The notes beneath the pieces were generated by a model. The model was not told the DNA's origin, did not search any database, and saw only the letters and a list, made by a program, of their open reading frames with translations. From Brachionus plicatilis (lineage: Eukaryota > Rotifera > Eurotatoria > Ploima > Brachionidae), in assembly GCA_010279815.1 (NCBI GenBank), contig QEOQ01000242.1, positions 360,475 to 424,474 of the forward strand: 64,000 nt of DNA. The letters are read 5' to 3'. Of the stretch, positions 19,296 through 32,576 are shown piece by piece (positions within the stretch are counted from its first letter, which is position 1; each line of letters starts with the position of its first letter). Position numbers and translations under genes: made by a program.

Positions 19296-22200
19296 TTAAT
19301 TTTTATATCGACTGGAACTTTGGAACGAAATGTCTTTTTCGTTTGTACTTTTGGGATACATTATTTTATTGTGGCTTCTTCTTTGGCTTGATTTCCGCAG
19401 TGCCTTTAGTCTACAAAACAATACATGCTTGAAAGCGGTGCGGAACTTTTTATTAAATGCATTATAAATGATCGGATTTATGCATGACGAGACATATCCA
19501 AGCCATGTCAAAGTATCTAACAGTGATGGATGAATTGATTCTTTTGGAAATATAGCCGATAAGATATTTATGATAGCAAAAGGACCCCATGCAATCACAA
19601 AAATAACAAAAACTATTCCCAAAACTTTGACTGCCTTTTGTTCATTTTTCACCGCTGTGGACTCTCTATAGTTTTGAAAAGCAGTCAAAGTTCGATTGAT
19701 TAGTCTATGCTTTTGAACAAGATTTCTAAACTTGTGACTGCTTTCATCGATAAGACTATCGTTGGCATCAGAACCATTTGCATCTTTCTTTTTCTTTAGG
19801 ATTCCTTTGATTGAGAGCTTTTGAAAATATTTTCCATCACATCGACAATCATTGAATTTGACTGAAAATTTTTTATTTTTTGCCAGTGCTTGAATAGCTG
19901 GATGCTCGTGTTGGTGCTTTTTTTTAAAGTCTTTTACGACTTTTAGCAGACGACGAACTGTGAGTATGTACATTAGAATCATGATGAAAAGAGGAACTAT
20001 AAATGATATGATTGAGCCAAATATGATGAAATGAGCATTGAACAAAGCGCAGTTACCATTTTGGATTATGTTCGATGTGTCTTCATAGCTGAGAAATATG
20101 ATTGGGGACGCCAGCAAAAAAGATAAAGTCCATGCAGAGAAGATAAGAAATTTTGTTCGGGTTTTGGACTTTTCTCTATTTTTTAATGGATTTCGGATGC
20201 CAATGTAGCGTTCCTGTAAAAATAAAATTATTTTTAAATTTGATGATTTTTTTATTTTTATTAAATTATTTGTTAAAATATGAGAAAAATAATAATTATA
20301 ATTGCTAGAATTAAAGTAAGGTTAGCGTAATGGTAAATAGAGTTGGTTGACTAAGAACAAATATTAAAATGTTGAAATTGAGTTGGCACAGACCTAAAAT
20401 TCGACTGATTTTTTTTTGATTTTTTTTTAAATAAATACAGTTTCTAAAATTAAATAAATATGGATTTAAAAAATTTTTTAAATTTGCGATGAAAACTTAG
20501 TGATACAGTATCAGATCAAACTCAAACCAAAAGGATATGAATATATAAGAAATGATTTTCAATTATTTCTAAAATAATTTATACTCATTTTAAAAGATAA
20601 TTTGAAGAAAAAAAATCAGAGTTGCTTAAAAGTCCCAAAACAAGTCCAAGTCCGGACTTTTTTTTTAAAATTTGCTAAATCAGGCTTCAAATCAAAAAAT
20701 TTATATACTCTTGGGTTGTCTAATGCAATAGATCTGCCATATATCAGAATTTTGTTGCAATTCTAGCATAAATTTCTTCTTCAGTATTCAAAATTTTAAA
20801 GCCTGGACTTGGACTTTTGAATGAAAATTAAAAAAAAAGTCTGGACTTGTGACTTTTTAAATAACTCTGGATTGTAATTTATTTTTCTGAATTAACAGCT
20901 GCTTTTTAAAAATTTTTATTTCTATCTAATATAAATTTTACAATTTAATTTAACAATTTTTTTTTTAAATAAATATTTTTTCATAAAATACTAAATATTT
21001 TCTTAATTCTTAAGTAATTGGCAAGTTTTGGTCAAAAGATTTTATTCTTTACTTATTAATTTGTCCTTTTCCTACCCTAGTGTATAATAGCACCTTTTCA
21101 AACGCCTTTTTGAGCAAAAATCTCCGATCCGACACAGAGGTAACTACATCGAGTTGATTATCTACATCGCAATTAAAAACCAATTATTACAAACAACCTA
21201 GGAGAATTTTTTCATCTATGTTTAGACAAAATAATATCCTGAAGATCATGATGTGATTAATTTTTTAAGAAAGCAAATTTTTTCCTATTTAAATTCAGGC
21301 TCTATTGTCTTTAATTAATATGATCAAAAGATGTTTAAGTTTTCTGCATCTGAGCCTTAGTGTTCAATATATTTCTAATGTATGCTTACTGATTTATATT
21401 AAAAGACGAAAAATACACCATATGTATAACAGCTGAAGAGCAAAAAAGCCGAAAAATTAATTATTAAGACCATATAATTATTTGGAAAGGATACCGGGAA
21501 ATTAGAAAAAAAATAGCTCAGCACTTTAATCTATATATTTTTTGGCATATTTTTAAAGAACTCGATGCACTGTTTAAGAATATATGTAAAATATAAATAT
21601 TTTTAATTTCAGTCCTATTAGAGATGGTGGAATTTTTTTATTATGAAAACAGATACAATCTTATTTACATTTTTTTTCAGTGGCTTGAGGAATCAAATTT
21701 ATAAATCCAAATAAAGATACGTTATTTCTTTAAAAAATATTTCAAAATTAAAAACGTGAAATATAAAAAAAATCTTTTAACTTAGAGTATAATGTTGCAA
21801 ATTGAAAAATATTATACAGCACATTTTTAAAATAAAACATTTTTATTATTTTTCTTCAGCTGACTAAAATAAACCAAATTTAATTTAAAATATAATAATA
21901 ATTAAAATTAAAATATAACTTAAATTTTGAATAAAAATTTGATGCTCTTTCAAAAAATATATAAAGCTTGATTTACATCTTAAATCATAGGAAAGAAAAA
22001 TTAATTAAGAATTAGGAATAAAAATTCAGCTATTTAGAATATTGAATGTCTGAGAAGAAGGTAAAAATTGATTATACTTTATTACTTTAATCCATTGGAC
22101 AAAGCATATTTTTGGGTTTTCGTGTATTATTATTTCAGCCTAAAAAATTAATATTTCCATCATTTTAGGCATATTTCATCTAATTTTAGCATTAAAAAAA

Positions 22201-24941
22201 GTTATTGTCTTTTTAACAGTTTTTGATTCTTAAAAAATGGAGAGTTTAGGGTTAGGGTTTTGACTTGTTGGAAAAAGTTTAAAAAGTCAAGACTTTGACT
22301 TGACTTAAGACTTGTGACTTTTAAACAACTCTGGAATAAATCATATATTTTATGTTCAAATTTATTTAAATTTTAAATTAATTGAATAAAAATAGTAAAT
22401 TAATAAATTTTAGTCTTTTCTTAGGCCTTATAAAATATCCATGGTCAATCACACTTTTTACAAATACTCTCTATTTCTTTTGTACAATATCTACACCCTG
22501 CTTTTTTACATTTTGAACAAAAATTTGTCGCTTTGTAATTACCACATAAACGAATTTGAACAATTTTTTTTTATTTGAATTTAGAAAGTTATTCTTATTT
22601 TTAATGCTGAAAAAAAATTATGCTCAAAAAAAAAAATACTTAGACTTTAGCGGCCAAACACCGAAAAAAGAGTCATTTTGACTCGTTGGTGCTTCTAGTA
22701 GTATAAACTTGATTTGGCACAAAGACAAATTTTTTTGAATTCAAATTTAGTTAATTTAGAAAGTTATTCTTATTTTTATGCTGATAAAAAATTTATGCTA
22801 AAATAACAAAAATTGACTTTGATTTTAGCGGCCAAAAACCAAAGAGTCATTTTGACTCGTTGGTGCTTCTAGTGTTAAAAAAAATCAAAATTTTTTCATT
22901 TTTTCGTCAAAATAAAATTATTGATAAGATTTCATTCTTAAAATTTTATAGGAGCATTTTTAAATGCCCAATTCAATTTCATCGCAAATTATGAATTTTT
23001 GTAATATTTCAAAGCTTTTTTTTTTAACTTTTAAAAACGATTGTAATTTGTGAAAAAAATTCTTTAATTTAAATTCTGTTTATTTCGAAACATTTTGGAA
23101 TTTATTTTTTACTATTTTTACAATAATCACCAGAAATCTACCATATTTATCGTTATCACTCTTTTTAATTAATAGAGATTTTAATGTATAGTCGTTTTTG
23201 CGGAATAAAAAAATTTTAATAGCTAATTAAAGCTACCTGGTCAACTAAATTTTAAAGGATCATTAAAGAAATTTTTGTGATTTTTTTAGAGAATTGTACT
23301 TCGAAAATTCATTTTCCTTAGGGTTTTGTGAATTTCAAAAACAAATTGAGCAAAATTTTTTGATTTTTTAATAATAAAATTTTTATTATCTTTATTTTTA
23401 AAAAATCAAATCAATAATCTATGTAAATCTTATTGATTCGTTTTTTTTTGTCACTTTTTAAGTGAGAAAAATTATTTTAGGTAAAAAAGGTGCAACAAAG
23501 TATGTTGCACTATATTGCAGTAATTTTTCAAGAATTTTTTATTAACTATAATTTCAATTTATTAAAATATGAAGAATTTTTGTTCAATTTGTTTTTTAAA
23601 TTCACAATAGCTTTCCCTAGAAACTTTCAAAATTTTTTTCAACCGTACATATTTTTTTTTAACACCACACTTAATCCATTTTTAAGAGGCACTGCCTATG
23701 AAACACTGTACCTCTAGAATAACTAAATTTACTACTCAGAGTTCTGGCGTTGTGAATTTTGGAACAAAAAATAATCTTAAAATGAAATAATTTTTTTCGT
23801 TGATTCTAAAAATTGTTATGCAGAATGTATCAGCTGATAACAACTTTGTACCACCCAAATCAAGTCTCTGCAATAACTCTGCAATTTAATTGTAATGATT
23901 TTCTTACACATTTAGTGCTTTGTAGACTTGCAGAGTTATGCAGAGACTTAATTTGGGTGGTACAAAGTTTGTATCAACTGATACATTCTGCAGAACAATT
24001 TTTAGAATCAACGTAAAAAAATTATTTCATTTTAAGATTTTTTTTTTGTTCTCTGTTCCAACATTCACAGTGCCCATAGTTCTTTAGTTTCAGTTTTAAT
24101 AAATAGCATCTTTAAACCAAAATAGTCTAAAAGAAACACAATTAGATGTTTAAATAGTATTGAATGTATAAATTTTGGTTAATAATTTTTGGCTAACTGA
24201 AATTAGCTAACCACCAAACCAAGCATAGCCAACATCACTAGTAAAAAGGATCTCTCTCTCAGCAGCACAAAATTTTCATATTTTAATTTAATAAATAATA
24301 ATTAGATGCATATCAACCTGTCAAACGAGATTCCAAATTCAAAAACTTAAATTATTAAATTATTTTAAATTTATAAGACAATTAAGTTGATATCACAATA
24401 AAATATTCTTTATCTGGAACGATTATACTGAAATCAATATAGGGAATCGATTTAGGAATAAGATTGGGATAAGGGTATGTGAGCCATTATTTACTAAATG
24501 TCTTATATAAAATAAATACAATTAATTTAAAAAAATGTACTTACACATGATATGATACAAAGCTGGAGAATACTAGTATTGCACAAAAAAACGTCGGAGA
24601 ATACAAAAAGAAGACATGCTGAATTGCTCAATTTCCAATTTTCTTCGAAAAAAATTAAACTAAAATTTTGTAAAATTTTCTTGCTTTTTCTTTTTACTAA
24701 AGTAACTTTTTTGGATGCTCAACGGTATTACCAATACCGAAACTAAAAGATCTGTGCAAGCTAGTGAGAAGAGGTATGAATTGGTCGCACTTTGTAGCTT
24801 GGGATCAATTCGTATGGCCATACAGACAAGCAAGTTGCCGAAAAATCCCACAAATGCAAACACTAAAAGAAACAGAACTGGCCATGTAGGCAAATTTGCA
24901 TTTTGAGCATAAAAAGTCAAGTTGTCTGTTGAATTCGTCAT
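19296..24941 (-). CDS. Serotonin 5-HT2-like amine G-protein-coupled receptor
   Basis: Three exons join in frame to 416 aa: 24941-24707, 24642-24545 (98 bp) and 20213-19296. Introns are 64 bp (GTTACT...TCGAAG) and 4.33 kb (GTAAGT...TTACAG). All rhodopsin-class landmarks are present. TM1 has GFFGNLL (N36), TM2 LACTDLLVSVLV (D64), then the conserved Cys C88. TM3 has FSDVFLCNTS with the amine-binding Asp D95, then ERY as CERYIGIRNPL. TM5 reads FGSIISFIVPL, TM6 KVLGIVFVIFVIAWGPF, TM7 WLGYVSSCINPIIY. The SDV...TSIL, GSIISF and NEQKAVKVLGIVF blocks resemble 5-HT2 receptors most, so Gq/calcium coupling is likely (inference). N-terminal NST and NLT are glycosylation sites, and third loop has about 100 residues. 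The start at 24941 is chosen because TTTAG just upstream (24978) looks like an acceptor, implying a 5' non-coding exon farther right. Another amine receptor subtype is possible. Confidence 0.9.
20617..20869. repeat. CAGAG/AAGTC repeat family, copy in the receptor intron
   Basis: Begins CAGAGTTGCTTAAAAGTCCC and ends, inverted, CAGAGTTATTTAAAAAGTCA. The interior matches 41799-42096 in the opposite orientation (TATACTCTTGGGTTGTCT, ATCAGAATTTTGTTGCAATT, TTCTTCTTCAGTATT). No target duplication was seen here. Confidence 0.75.
22445..22556 (-). pseudogene. piggyBac transposase C-terminal cysteine-rich domain
   Basis: A minus-strand frame of about 36 codons ending in TGA. Cysteine spacing runs LCGNYKATNFCSKCKK, GCRYC, SICKKCD, the paired-Cys pattern of piggyBac C-terminal zinc-binding domains. 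Stops lie directly upstream. It is a fragment inside the receptor intron. Confidence 0.7.
22445..22878 (-). mobile_element. piggyBac remnant
   Basis: The right edge is TTAA (22875-22878), then inward on the minus strand CACTAGAAGCACCAACGAGT and CAAAATGACTC, a piggyBac-type end at a TTAA target. The same end region occurs a second time at about 22643-22703, in a tandem duplication of roughly 165 bp. The left part codes the cysteine-rich end of a transposase. The catalytic middle and the left terminus are missing. Confidence 0.75.
23739..24085. mobile_element. Foldback element (~347 bp)
   Basis: Two arms of about 140 bp (23739-23885 and 23925-24085) are near-perfect inverted copies. Shared blocks: TTGTGAAT/TGTGAATGTTGGAAC, ATCTTAAAATGAAATAAT, TGATTCTAAAAATTGTT, CTTTGTACCACCCAAAT, AAGTCTCTGCA. 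The centre is about 40 nt. No clear target duplication and no coding sequence. Confidence 0.85.
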
Positions 24942-24986
24942 CGAATTATTCGCATTGAACGCCCATAGCAGACAATATCTAAACAA

Positions 24987-27900
24987 AAATTTAATTTAAT
25001 CAAAATTCAATTAAGTTTTCTTAAAACATTTCTGAGTAGAAAAAAAATTTCATATTTTGAATAGATCAATTGGCAAAAAATAGTTTTACTGTATAAGAAA
25101 CTGAATCTAAAAATAAGGACAATTGATTTATGTTGAATTAATTATTTTAAAATTTCTTTTATTGTATATTCTATTCTAATTTAAATAAATACGGAAGTTT
25201 TATTTTCAATTTTGACTTGATTAAGTTTCCTTTAAAAGAAAGGATTTGTTGCCAGCAATTTTTATTAAAGCGGAAAATTGAAGAACTAATTCTAAAAAAA
25301 ATTGCTAATACCATTTAGGATACTTTTTTTTAAATAGAATAATTTTTTAAAGACTTTTAAAAAATGTATTAAATTTAAAATTTAAAATTTAAAATTTTTA
25401 TTAATGTTTATAGAATTGGAGAGATATTAAGATCTTTGGACTATTAGGTGAACTTTTTAAACAAAATTTAATTGAAAAATTTGTTGACAAATATATTTTT
25501 TTAAAATTACAAAAAAATATTTTTATTTTTTTTGTTAATTGACTAAAATGGAATAGAGTTTTATTTTAGCAAAGAAAAAACTTGAAAATATATATCATCT
25601 AAAATTTTTACAAAAGAATCCCAAAATTTTAATAATTCTGGTCTTGATTTAAAATAGAAATTTGACTTTAAGATTGACAAATTTTTCCAAACCCTTAAAA
25701 TCAATTTTGGTTAAGATGTGTTGGTTTAATTCTAAATGTAAACGTGTAGCTTCCTCATACAGATAAGCTATTTTTATTTAAAAAAAAATAAAAGATATCT
25801 TCGTTTCTTAAAAACAAAAAAAATTTTATATTTACTCTAAGTGTCAAATGAAAAAATCTAATAAACAGACACAAATGCAAGTGTATTAAATTTTTTTATA
25901 TTACGAAAATTGAGTATTTTTTTAAACAATTACTAATTAAAAGCTAGTCGATTTTAGGAATAAAAAAAAACATAAAAAATTACAATTTAACCAATTTAAA
26001 ATTTCACTATGTAAAAGTAGAGCTGGAAAAGATGTAAAAAATGTGAGATTTGTTTTTGGAAGAACTAGTAATAGATTAATAAAAATATCTTAATCTTTTT
26101 TTGAAAGACGTGAGAGTGTCGGCGATTATCGTTATGAAATGAAAGATAAATTGATACATTGATTGTAGATATTCTTTATAATTAAGTTTGTCTCAAAGTT
26201 ACTTAGTGAAATTGCTAGGAAAGAATGTTGGTTTAATACTGAATTAGAATAGCTTGATTTGTATGGTTTTTTTAGACAGTTTTTAACTTAACAAAAAGAA
26301 GGAAAGAAAAAGATAAAAATTGTCACACTCATAAAAGAAAAAAAAAAAGAAAAAAAAAGCAAACTAAATTTGCCGAAAGGGGAGCGATCGATCTCCAAGC
26401 GGCCTACCGACGAAAGTTGGTTATTTTTAAATTTTAAATTAAATTAAATTAAAATTTGTATGGTTTTTGTATTGCTGTAAAGAATTGAATTCCAATAAAA
26501 ACAGGTTAAAATTCCAACTTTATTTACTCTTTTAAGTTTTAATACGACTGGCCCCCGTTATTCTTGAAAAGAATTTCAAGAGCTTTCCAAAAATTTGTCT
26601 AGTAATTTTCCAGGAAGAAAAGTTCAACAATGAAAGAAAATGTTACTCAGATGACATAAAAGAGGCAAAAGAAAGCAAAAATAAAAATTGAAAATTTCAC
26701 CTCATTTAAGATTATTATCTTTTTACTTGTTTAAATATTCTAGATACATTGCTTCTATTTAAGGTCCAGAATTGGCTAAATTAAGTAATTTTTCATTATT
26801 TTTAGTAAAATTCCGTAATCTAGCGTCAATTTTGGTCAGTAAGGATAACTAAAATTAGATAACATGTTCTATATAACATTTGATCATAGTTGATCAAAAT
26901 TCAAATTTTTAAATTTATATTCTTATAAATTCGAAATTTAACTTTCATTATAAACAAGAATTTATTTTTTTTCGAAAATGAAAGACTTTAAAATTTAAAA
27001 TCAGACTTGACTTTGGCTTAAGACCAACTATGAAGCGAAATTATTTGACTTTAGACGATTTCACTTTTTTCAAGACTTTTACATTTTAAAAAGCCACAAT
27101 TCTCTTCATATCAATTTGAAAATAAATATAAATTATAAAAAAAATTAACAATAAATTGCATTATCGTCTACAAAAAATAATGCTAGAAGTTATTTATCAT
27201 ATTTCATTACTTATAAAAAAAACTGAACAGAAATTGAAAGAGACCATTAATACTTTTCTACCATACACTTGACTTTGTGTGAAATTTTTAAAATTTTTAT
27301 TTATTTTATTTAAAAGAAAATACTAATAAATTCAAATAGACAAATATTGGAAACATTTTAATTTTGTCCCACTCTGTTGATTGTATTCTTAGAATTTTAT
27401 CTTGTATATTTGCTCTATCTTAGTGATTATATAGAATAAAAAAAAAAATTTTTTTTTAAAGCTATTTTGAAATAGGAACTTGGTTAATTAGAAACGGAAT
27501 AGAATCTCCTTTATCTAAGACCTCGAATACAGATGAGAAATAAAAACTTACCCGAGGATGCCTTTGATAGATAAAAAATTAATAATTGCTTACATTGATT
27601 TAATCTAATTTGGCATGCGATTCAAGATAATCAATTCTTTGAAGTCTATTAAACAAATATGCTCAACTTTGCGTTTCAAAGAGAAATAAAATCTCAGTTA
27701 GTTCATATCATATTATTAAATTATAAACTCATTATTTCTATTTAATAAGATAAATTGATTAGATAATGAGAAAAAATTTGAAAAATTTTGATTTATCAAG
27801 ACTATTAAGGCTTTCGAAGATTAATTTAATTTTTTTTGGAATACTCTTAATCTTTAAATACATTATGTTTATTACAAAATTTAAGAAAGACTGACACAAA

Positions 27901-29190
27901 CACCTGAAAATAAGGGACATGATAAAATATTTTTTATAAATTAATTAAATGTGATTATAGTTTAATAATGTTAAGTTTTTATTTTTTTTGGTTAGGTAAT
28001 AGGAAGCCAAATTTGGTAATTTTTAATTCTCTATTTATATTTGATTGACGATATAGCACAGTTAATTAATATTGTGGAATTGAAATAACAACCCATAAAA
28101 ATTTATTGTTATTTTCTTTAAACTTCCGTGAGTGTGTTGGTAATTTATATAAAATCATTTCATATTCCTACTTGTTATCTGTAAAAAAAATAAAATAAAA
28201 TTTATTAATTGTTAGATTGGTTTTGTAATTTTTTACCATATATTTTTTAGTTAGAAAAAATATTTGAAAAAACGATACAGTTTCCTTAGGGCAAGGATTT
28301 GTCTTGTAAGATTTAGATGATATATTTTAATTTTATTTTAAGATTCGATTTAAAGGAAGTAGAAAAGGAGAAAATTTAAATTTTATTATGAAAATGAGGT
28401 AATTAATGTTCAAAAAAAAGCATATTTAAATCTAACTACAATTTTCTCAAAATAAACATCATTTTTTTTTAAAGTAAAACAAACCATGAAATTTTTTTTT
28501 CTTTTCTTTAAATATGTTTATGCATTTCTTTTTTATTTTTAATTATGAATTCTCCAAAAAAAAATGGGGAATTAAGATAGAGTCCTAGTAGTAAATTCCC
28601 AATTTTATGTTTAAATTTTACGGCAATTCAGCATTTTGGCGTTAAAATTTGTTTACAAAACACAAAATGGTCACATTTAGATAATTTTTTAATAAAATTA
28701 AAAAAAAAAAATCAGGAAAAATTAAATTTATCTTTTTTTCATTTTCCTGAGTTACTTTAAAATAATGAAAATGGGTTTTGTGAAGTTCGATACAAAAGAA
28801 AAGCACAAAATGATAAAAAATTGAATTACTTTTTTGCAAAAAGTTTAAATTAAATTAAATTAAATATGAGTTGCGTAAATGCAACATTCAAAGTTCATGA
28901 AAAAGAAGCATCTTTTTCGGAAATAGATTTAAAAAAAGCTATGCATTTAAAAAAAATTTTGAGTCTATTACTATTTTAAAAAACATTCGACTGGATCTAA
29001 TTAATTTCTCTTAAACTTTTGCATGATATGAAAATTTTGATTTTATATTTTTAAGTCACTTAGATTATTGAGTATTAAATGAATTTCTTAGATTATCTGA
29101 ATTATTAGATTAAATTATATTAAAAAAAAATTTTTTAATTTCAAAATCATTGAATTTTTAAAAGAATATCTTTCAATTTATCTCAAGTTA
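24987..29190. other. Non-coding region upstream of the receptor gene
   Basis: No exon could be supported. One GC-richer patch at about 26370-26425 (with the hairpin GGAGCGATCGATCTCC) is discussed in the findings. The rest is AT-rich with simple runs. Confidence 0.4.
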
Positions 29191-29717
29191 CAGTGGTGAT
29201 TTGATAACAGTATTTTACGAAAAATTACGTAAAATACCGTAAATTAACGTAAAATCCGAAAAGTGAAAAAGAGGTTTTTTACGAAAAATTAAGTAGATTT
29301 TCAGGATTTTGAGATAAATTGTTAAAATTTGGTAAAATTCAAAACGGCCAATTCAGAATTCAAAATTTTTGAACAAATGTCTTTTTTTTCCAAAAATCGA
29401 AAATTTAAGAAAGTTTATTTTTTCAAAAATTGGTTAAAAAATAGTTATTTTTAAATTGTTATATAAAAAAAACTTTCATAAATTTTTCGATTTTTGGAAA
29501 AAAAAGACATTTGTTCAAACAATTTAAATTCTGAATTGGCTGTTTTGAATTTTACCGAAATTATCTCAAAATCCTGAAAATTTACTTAATTTTTCGTAAA
29601 ATACCTCTTTTTCACTTCTCGGATTTTACGTTGATTTACGTAAAATGTGGTAAAATTTTGTTAATTTACGGTTTTTTACGTAATTTTTCGTAAAAAACTG
29701 TTATCAAATCACCACTG
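29191..29717. mobile_element. MITE of the CAGTGGTGATTTGATAACAG family, long copy
   Basis: Ends are CAGTGGTGATTTGATAACAG and its exact inverse. The arms extend about 230 bp inward with mismatches (GTAAAATACC, GAATTGGC, GACATTTGTTCAAA) and contain iterated TTACGTAAAAT motifs. TA precedes the left end but AT follows the right end. Confidence 0.9.
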
Positions 29718-32576
29718 ATTCACTTTTTTATCTTGTATACAACTGCTGAATTGTAAAAATATTCATTATTTCCGATAAATAAGCAATCTTTTAAAGTATT
29801 TCTTAAATTTTATCTCTAATACTCTTCTAAAATTATAAGCTCAGTAAAAATCTGAAATCGATTCCTGTATTTAAAATTAGTCAGCTAGAGATAATTTTAG
29901 CTTGCTAATTTGGTGAATAAATAGTAGATTCAAATTACAACTAGGTTTGTAAATTAAATGATATTTAAAAAATCGTAAATCAAAATAATTTTATATAAAT
30001 CAAAAAGCAGGCTAAGAATAAAAAAATTTTATAACACAATTATATGATTTTTTTCCTTGTAACAGAAACCATCAAATTTACTGTATACAATGGTAATATT
30101 TTTTTTAATTTTTATTTTTCATTTCCTTTTTCTAAATAATTTACGTAATAATTTTTGTTCTTGTTTTCTAAAACGTGGTTAAAATAAACATCATTTTAAT
30201 TTCAATTATTAATCTTCTTAATCCTTAAATAAAAAATTATTTTTAAATATTTCTAAACTATTTACCGGATTACCTCAAAAATTAAAATTTTTTCTACTTG
30301 AAACAATACAATTTTTTTCAGTATTTATTTTTAAAATAAGATACTGAAAAGCTTAAATGTGTTAAAATTTTTAATGCCGATTTTAATCAGAAAGATTCAA
30401 AATCCAAAACGTGACAGGATTTCATATTTAAAATTATTTTTAATAAAAAATTCAATTCAGATCATTAAATTGTTGAAATTCGATTATTTTAGATAAATTT
30501 GAAATTTAGTATAATATGATACTGATTTTTTAACCCTCGATTAGCCTTTTTGGCCCTTTAAATAAAAAAAAGCTAACAACATTATTTGAAAAAAAATTGT
30601 TTCATAAAATAGTTTAATTTTCGAGTTATCTAAAGGGTTTATTTTAAGCTGATAAGATGTAAATGAAGCTTCACCTTATTATGCCTTAAATTTAACCAAT
30701 TTCCTCTAAAAATAACCCCTATAACCCCATTTACTCTATCAATCAATCAATACAATTAAATTAAATTATGAAAAAAAAATATTTCTAATTATTGTGTTAA
30801 GTGAATCTAAAATTTAAACTTATTAATTCCGTATTTTTGCATGACTCGAATTCACAATATTGTTTTCACCTATTAGTAAATAGTAAGCTGAATTGGGATT
30901 TGGATAAAGTCGAAAGCTTGCAAAGGTACAACGAGTTTCTAGCCTAGAAATAAATTTAATTTCGGCATTAAGTATTTTTGCCAAATATAAAATGGAAGAT
31001 TAGCTATAAAATTTTAATTTGAAAAATGATATTAAAAATTGAGAAATATAATTATGTATTCGATTTTAATGATGGAATTTAAAATTGATTTGATTATTGA
31101 ATTTCGAAGGGATCAACTAGATCGACTGATTATTTTTATTCGTCTATAGGTATTCAATCGAAAAACATAACAATCAAAGAATACAAAATTAAGTTTAATT
31201 GATGATTGAAAATAAGTTTAAATAAATTCTATTTATAAGTTAGAATAATCCAGAAAAAATCTAGTTTAAAAATACTCTCGCAGAATAGAAAGAAAATTTC
31301 TAATTAGAAAAACAATAGAAAACAAATGATGAATTGCATGATTTCTATTATTTTTTTGCTAAATTTAACAAATTTATCTAAAATAATTATTTATTGTAAT
31401 TTGTATGTAATTAACGATAAAGGTGAGTCAAAATAGTTTAATGGTATATAAAGGCAGATTATGCTTGTTGAAAGAATTCTTGAAAAAAATATTAAAGGCT
31501 GAGAACTTTAGATTTATCATATTTAAAATTAATAACTAATAATTCTTGTTGAGAAATACTGTAATACAATTTATTTTTTAGGGTTTAAAATAGAAATTTG
31601 AAATTCTTTAATATTTTTCTAATTCAAACCAGTTTAAAATTAGTCAATCACATCAAATTAAATTGGTGCTGTTCCAAGCAATTAGTGTGGCAGCCATATA
31701 AATTTTAGTTAAAAAAGGAAAGAAATTGAGGATAGACTCTTAATGTGTAGCGACAAGTTGGATATGACACCCAACTTTCGGCTTACCCATTGTGGATGTG
31801 GTGTCACCAGCAAATAAGCAAACTTTTATTTGCTTCACTTTGATTTTATATTTATCATCTTTAAGTTACCAAGAAATGCTTAAAAGAGAAATTAAGCTAA
31901 TCGCTTGTTAAGCTTAAAGATCTTCTTTTTACCACTTGCTATTTTTACTTTACTTAACCACGGTCTAGAACGGCCGTTTTCCAAAGATTTATTTATTTAG
32001 ATAAAATAAAGAAGAAACCAAGAAAATACTCTGTCCTTTTCTTCTATTCCAAACTTAATAACTCTCAAACCTAGTCAATAACCTGATCTGGCTACTTTAA
32101 ATTAAGCTAAAAATTTGATTATTTTTGATTATTAATTAATGAGAGAAATTAATTTTGAAAATTTTACAGTTTGAAACAACAAATTTCAGCAAAAAATGTT
32201 AAATTAAAATATTCAAACTATTTTGATAAATTAAAATAAACAAAATTTTTTTATTTGTTAAAAAAGAAAAGCAAAATTCAATAGAATGATATTTTAGTTT
32301 GAAGTTCGTAGATTTTAAGAAATTATTGCAGTCATAAAAATAAATTTAGTTGATAGCTGTTTACGAAAGCTGAACTCATAAACCCTCGATCATATACTGC
32401 ATATCAAAATATAGTTGATATTTTTTACTTAGAGTTTTATGTAATTTAATTTATTTTTTAAAAGGCTAATGTTAATTTGGCAACGTTGAACATTATACAT
32501 CCCAGTCAACAAAAATTATTCCAATTTGAAACTTTTTTTTATTTTATATTCGGAAATCAAAGTGCCGTTTTATGTA
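29718..32576. other. Non-coding AT-rich DNA with one GC-richer patch
   Basis: No ORF or exon supported. About 31735-31830 is locally GC-richer and hairpin-rich: AAGTTGG/CCAACTT, TGGTGTCACCA, GCAAATAA/TTATTTGC. See findings. Confidence 0.4.

Noticed and set aside
20310..20385. tRNA-like A-box (TTAGCGTAATGGTA).
   Set aside because: No cloverleaf forms and the B-box candidate is poor; probably chance.
23482..23510. Small palindrome GTGCAACAAAGTATGTTGCAC.
   Set aside because: Short hairpin of a kind expected by chance in AT-rich DNA; no context.
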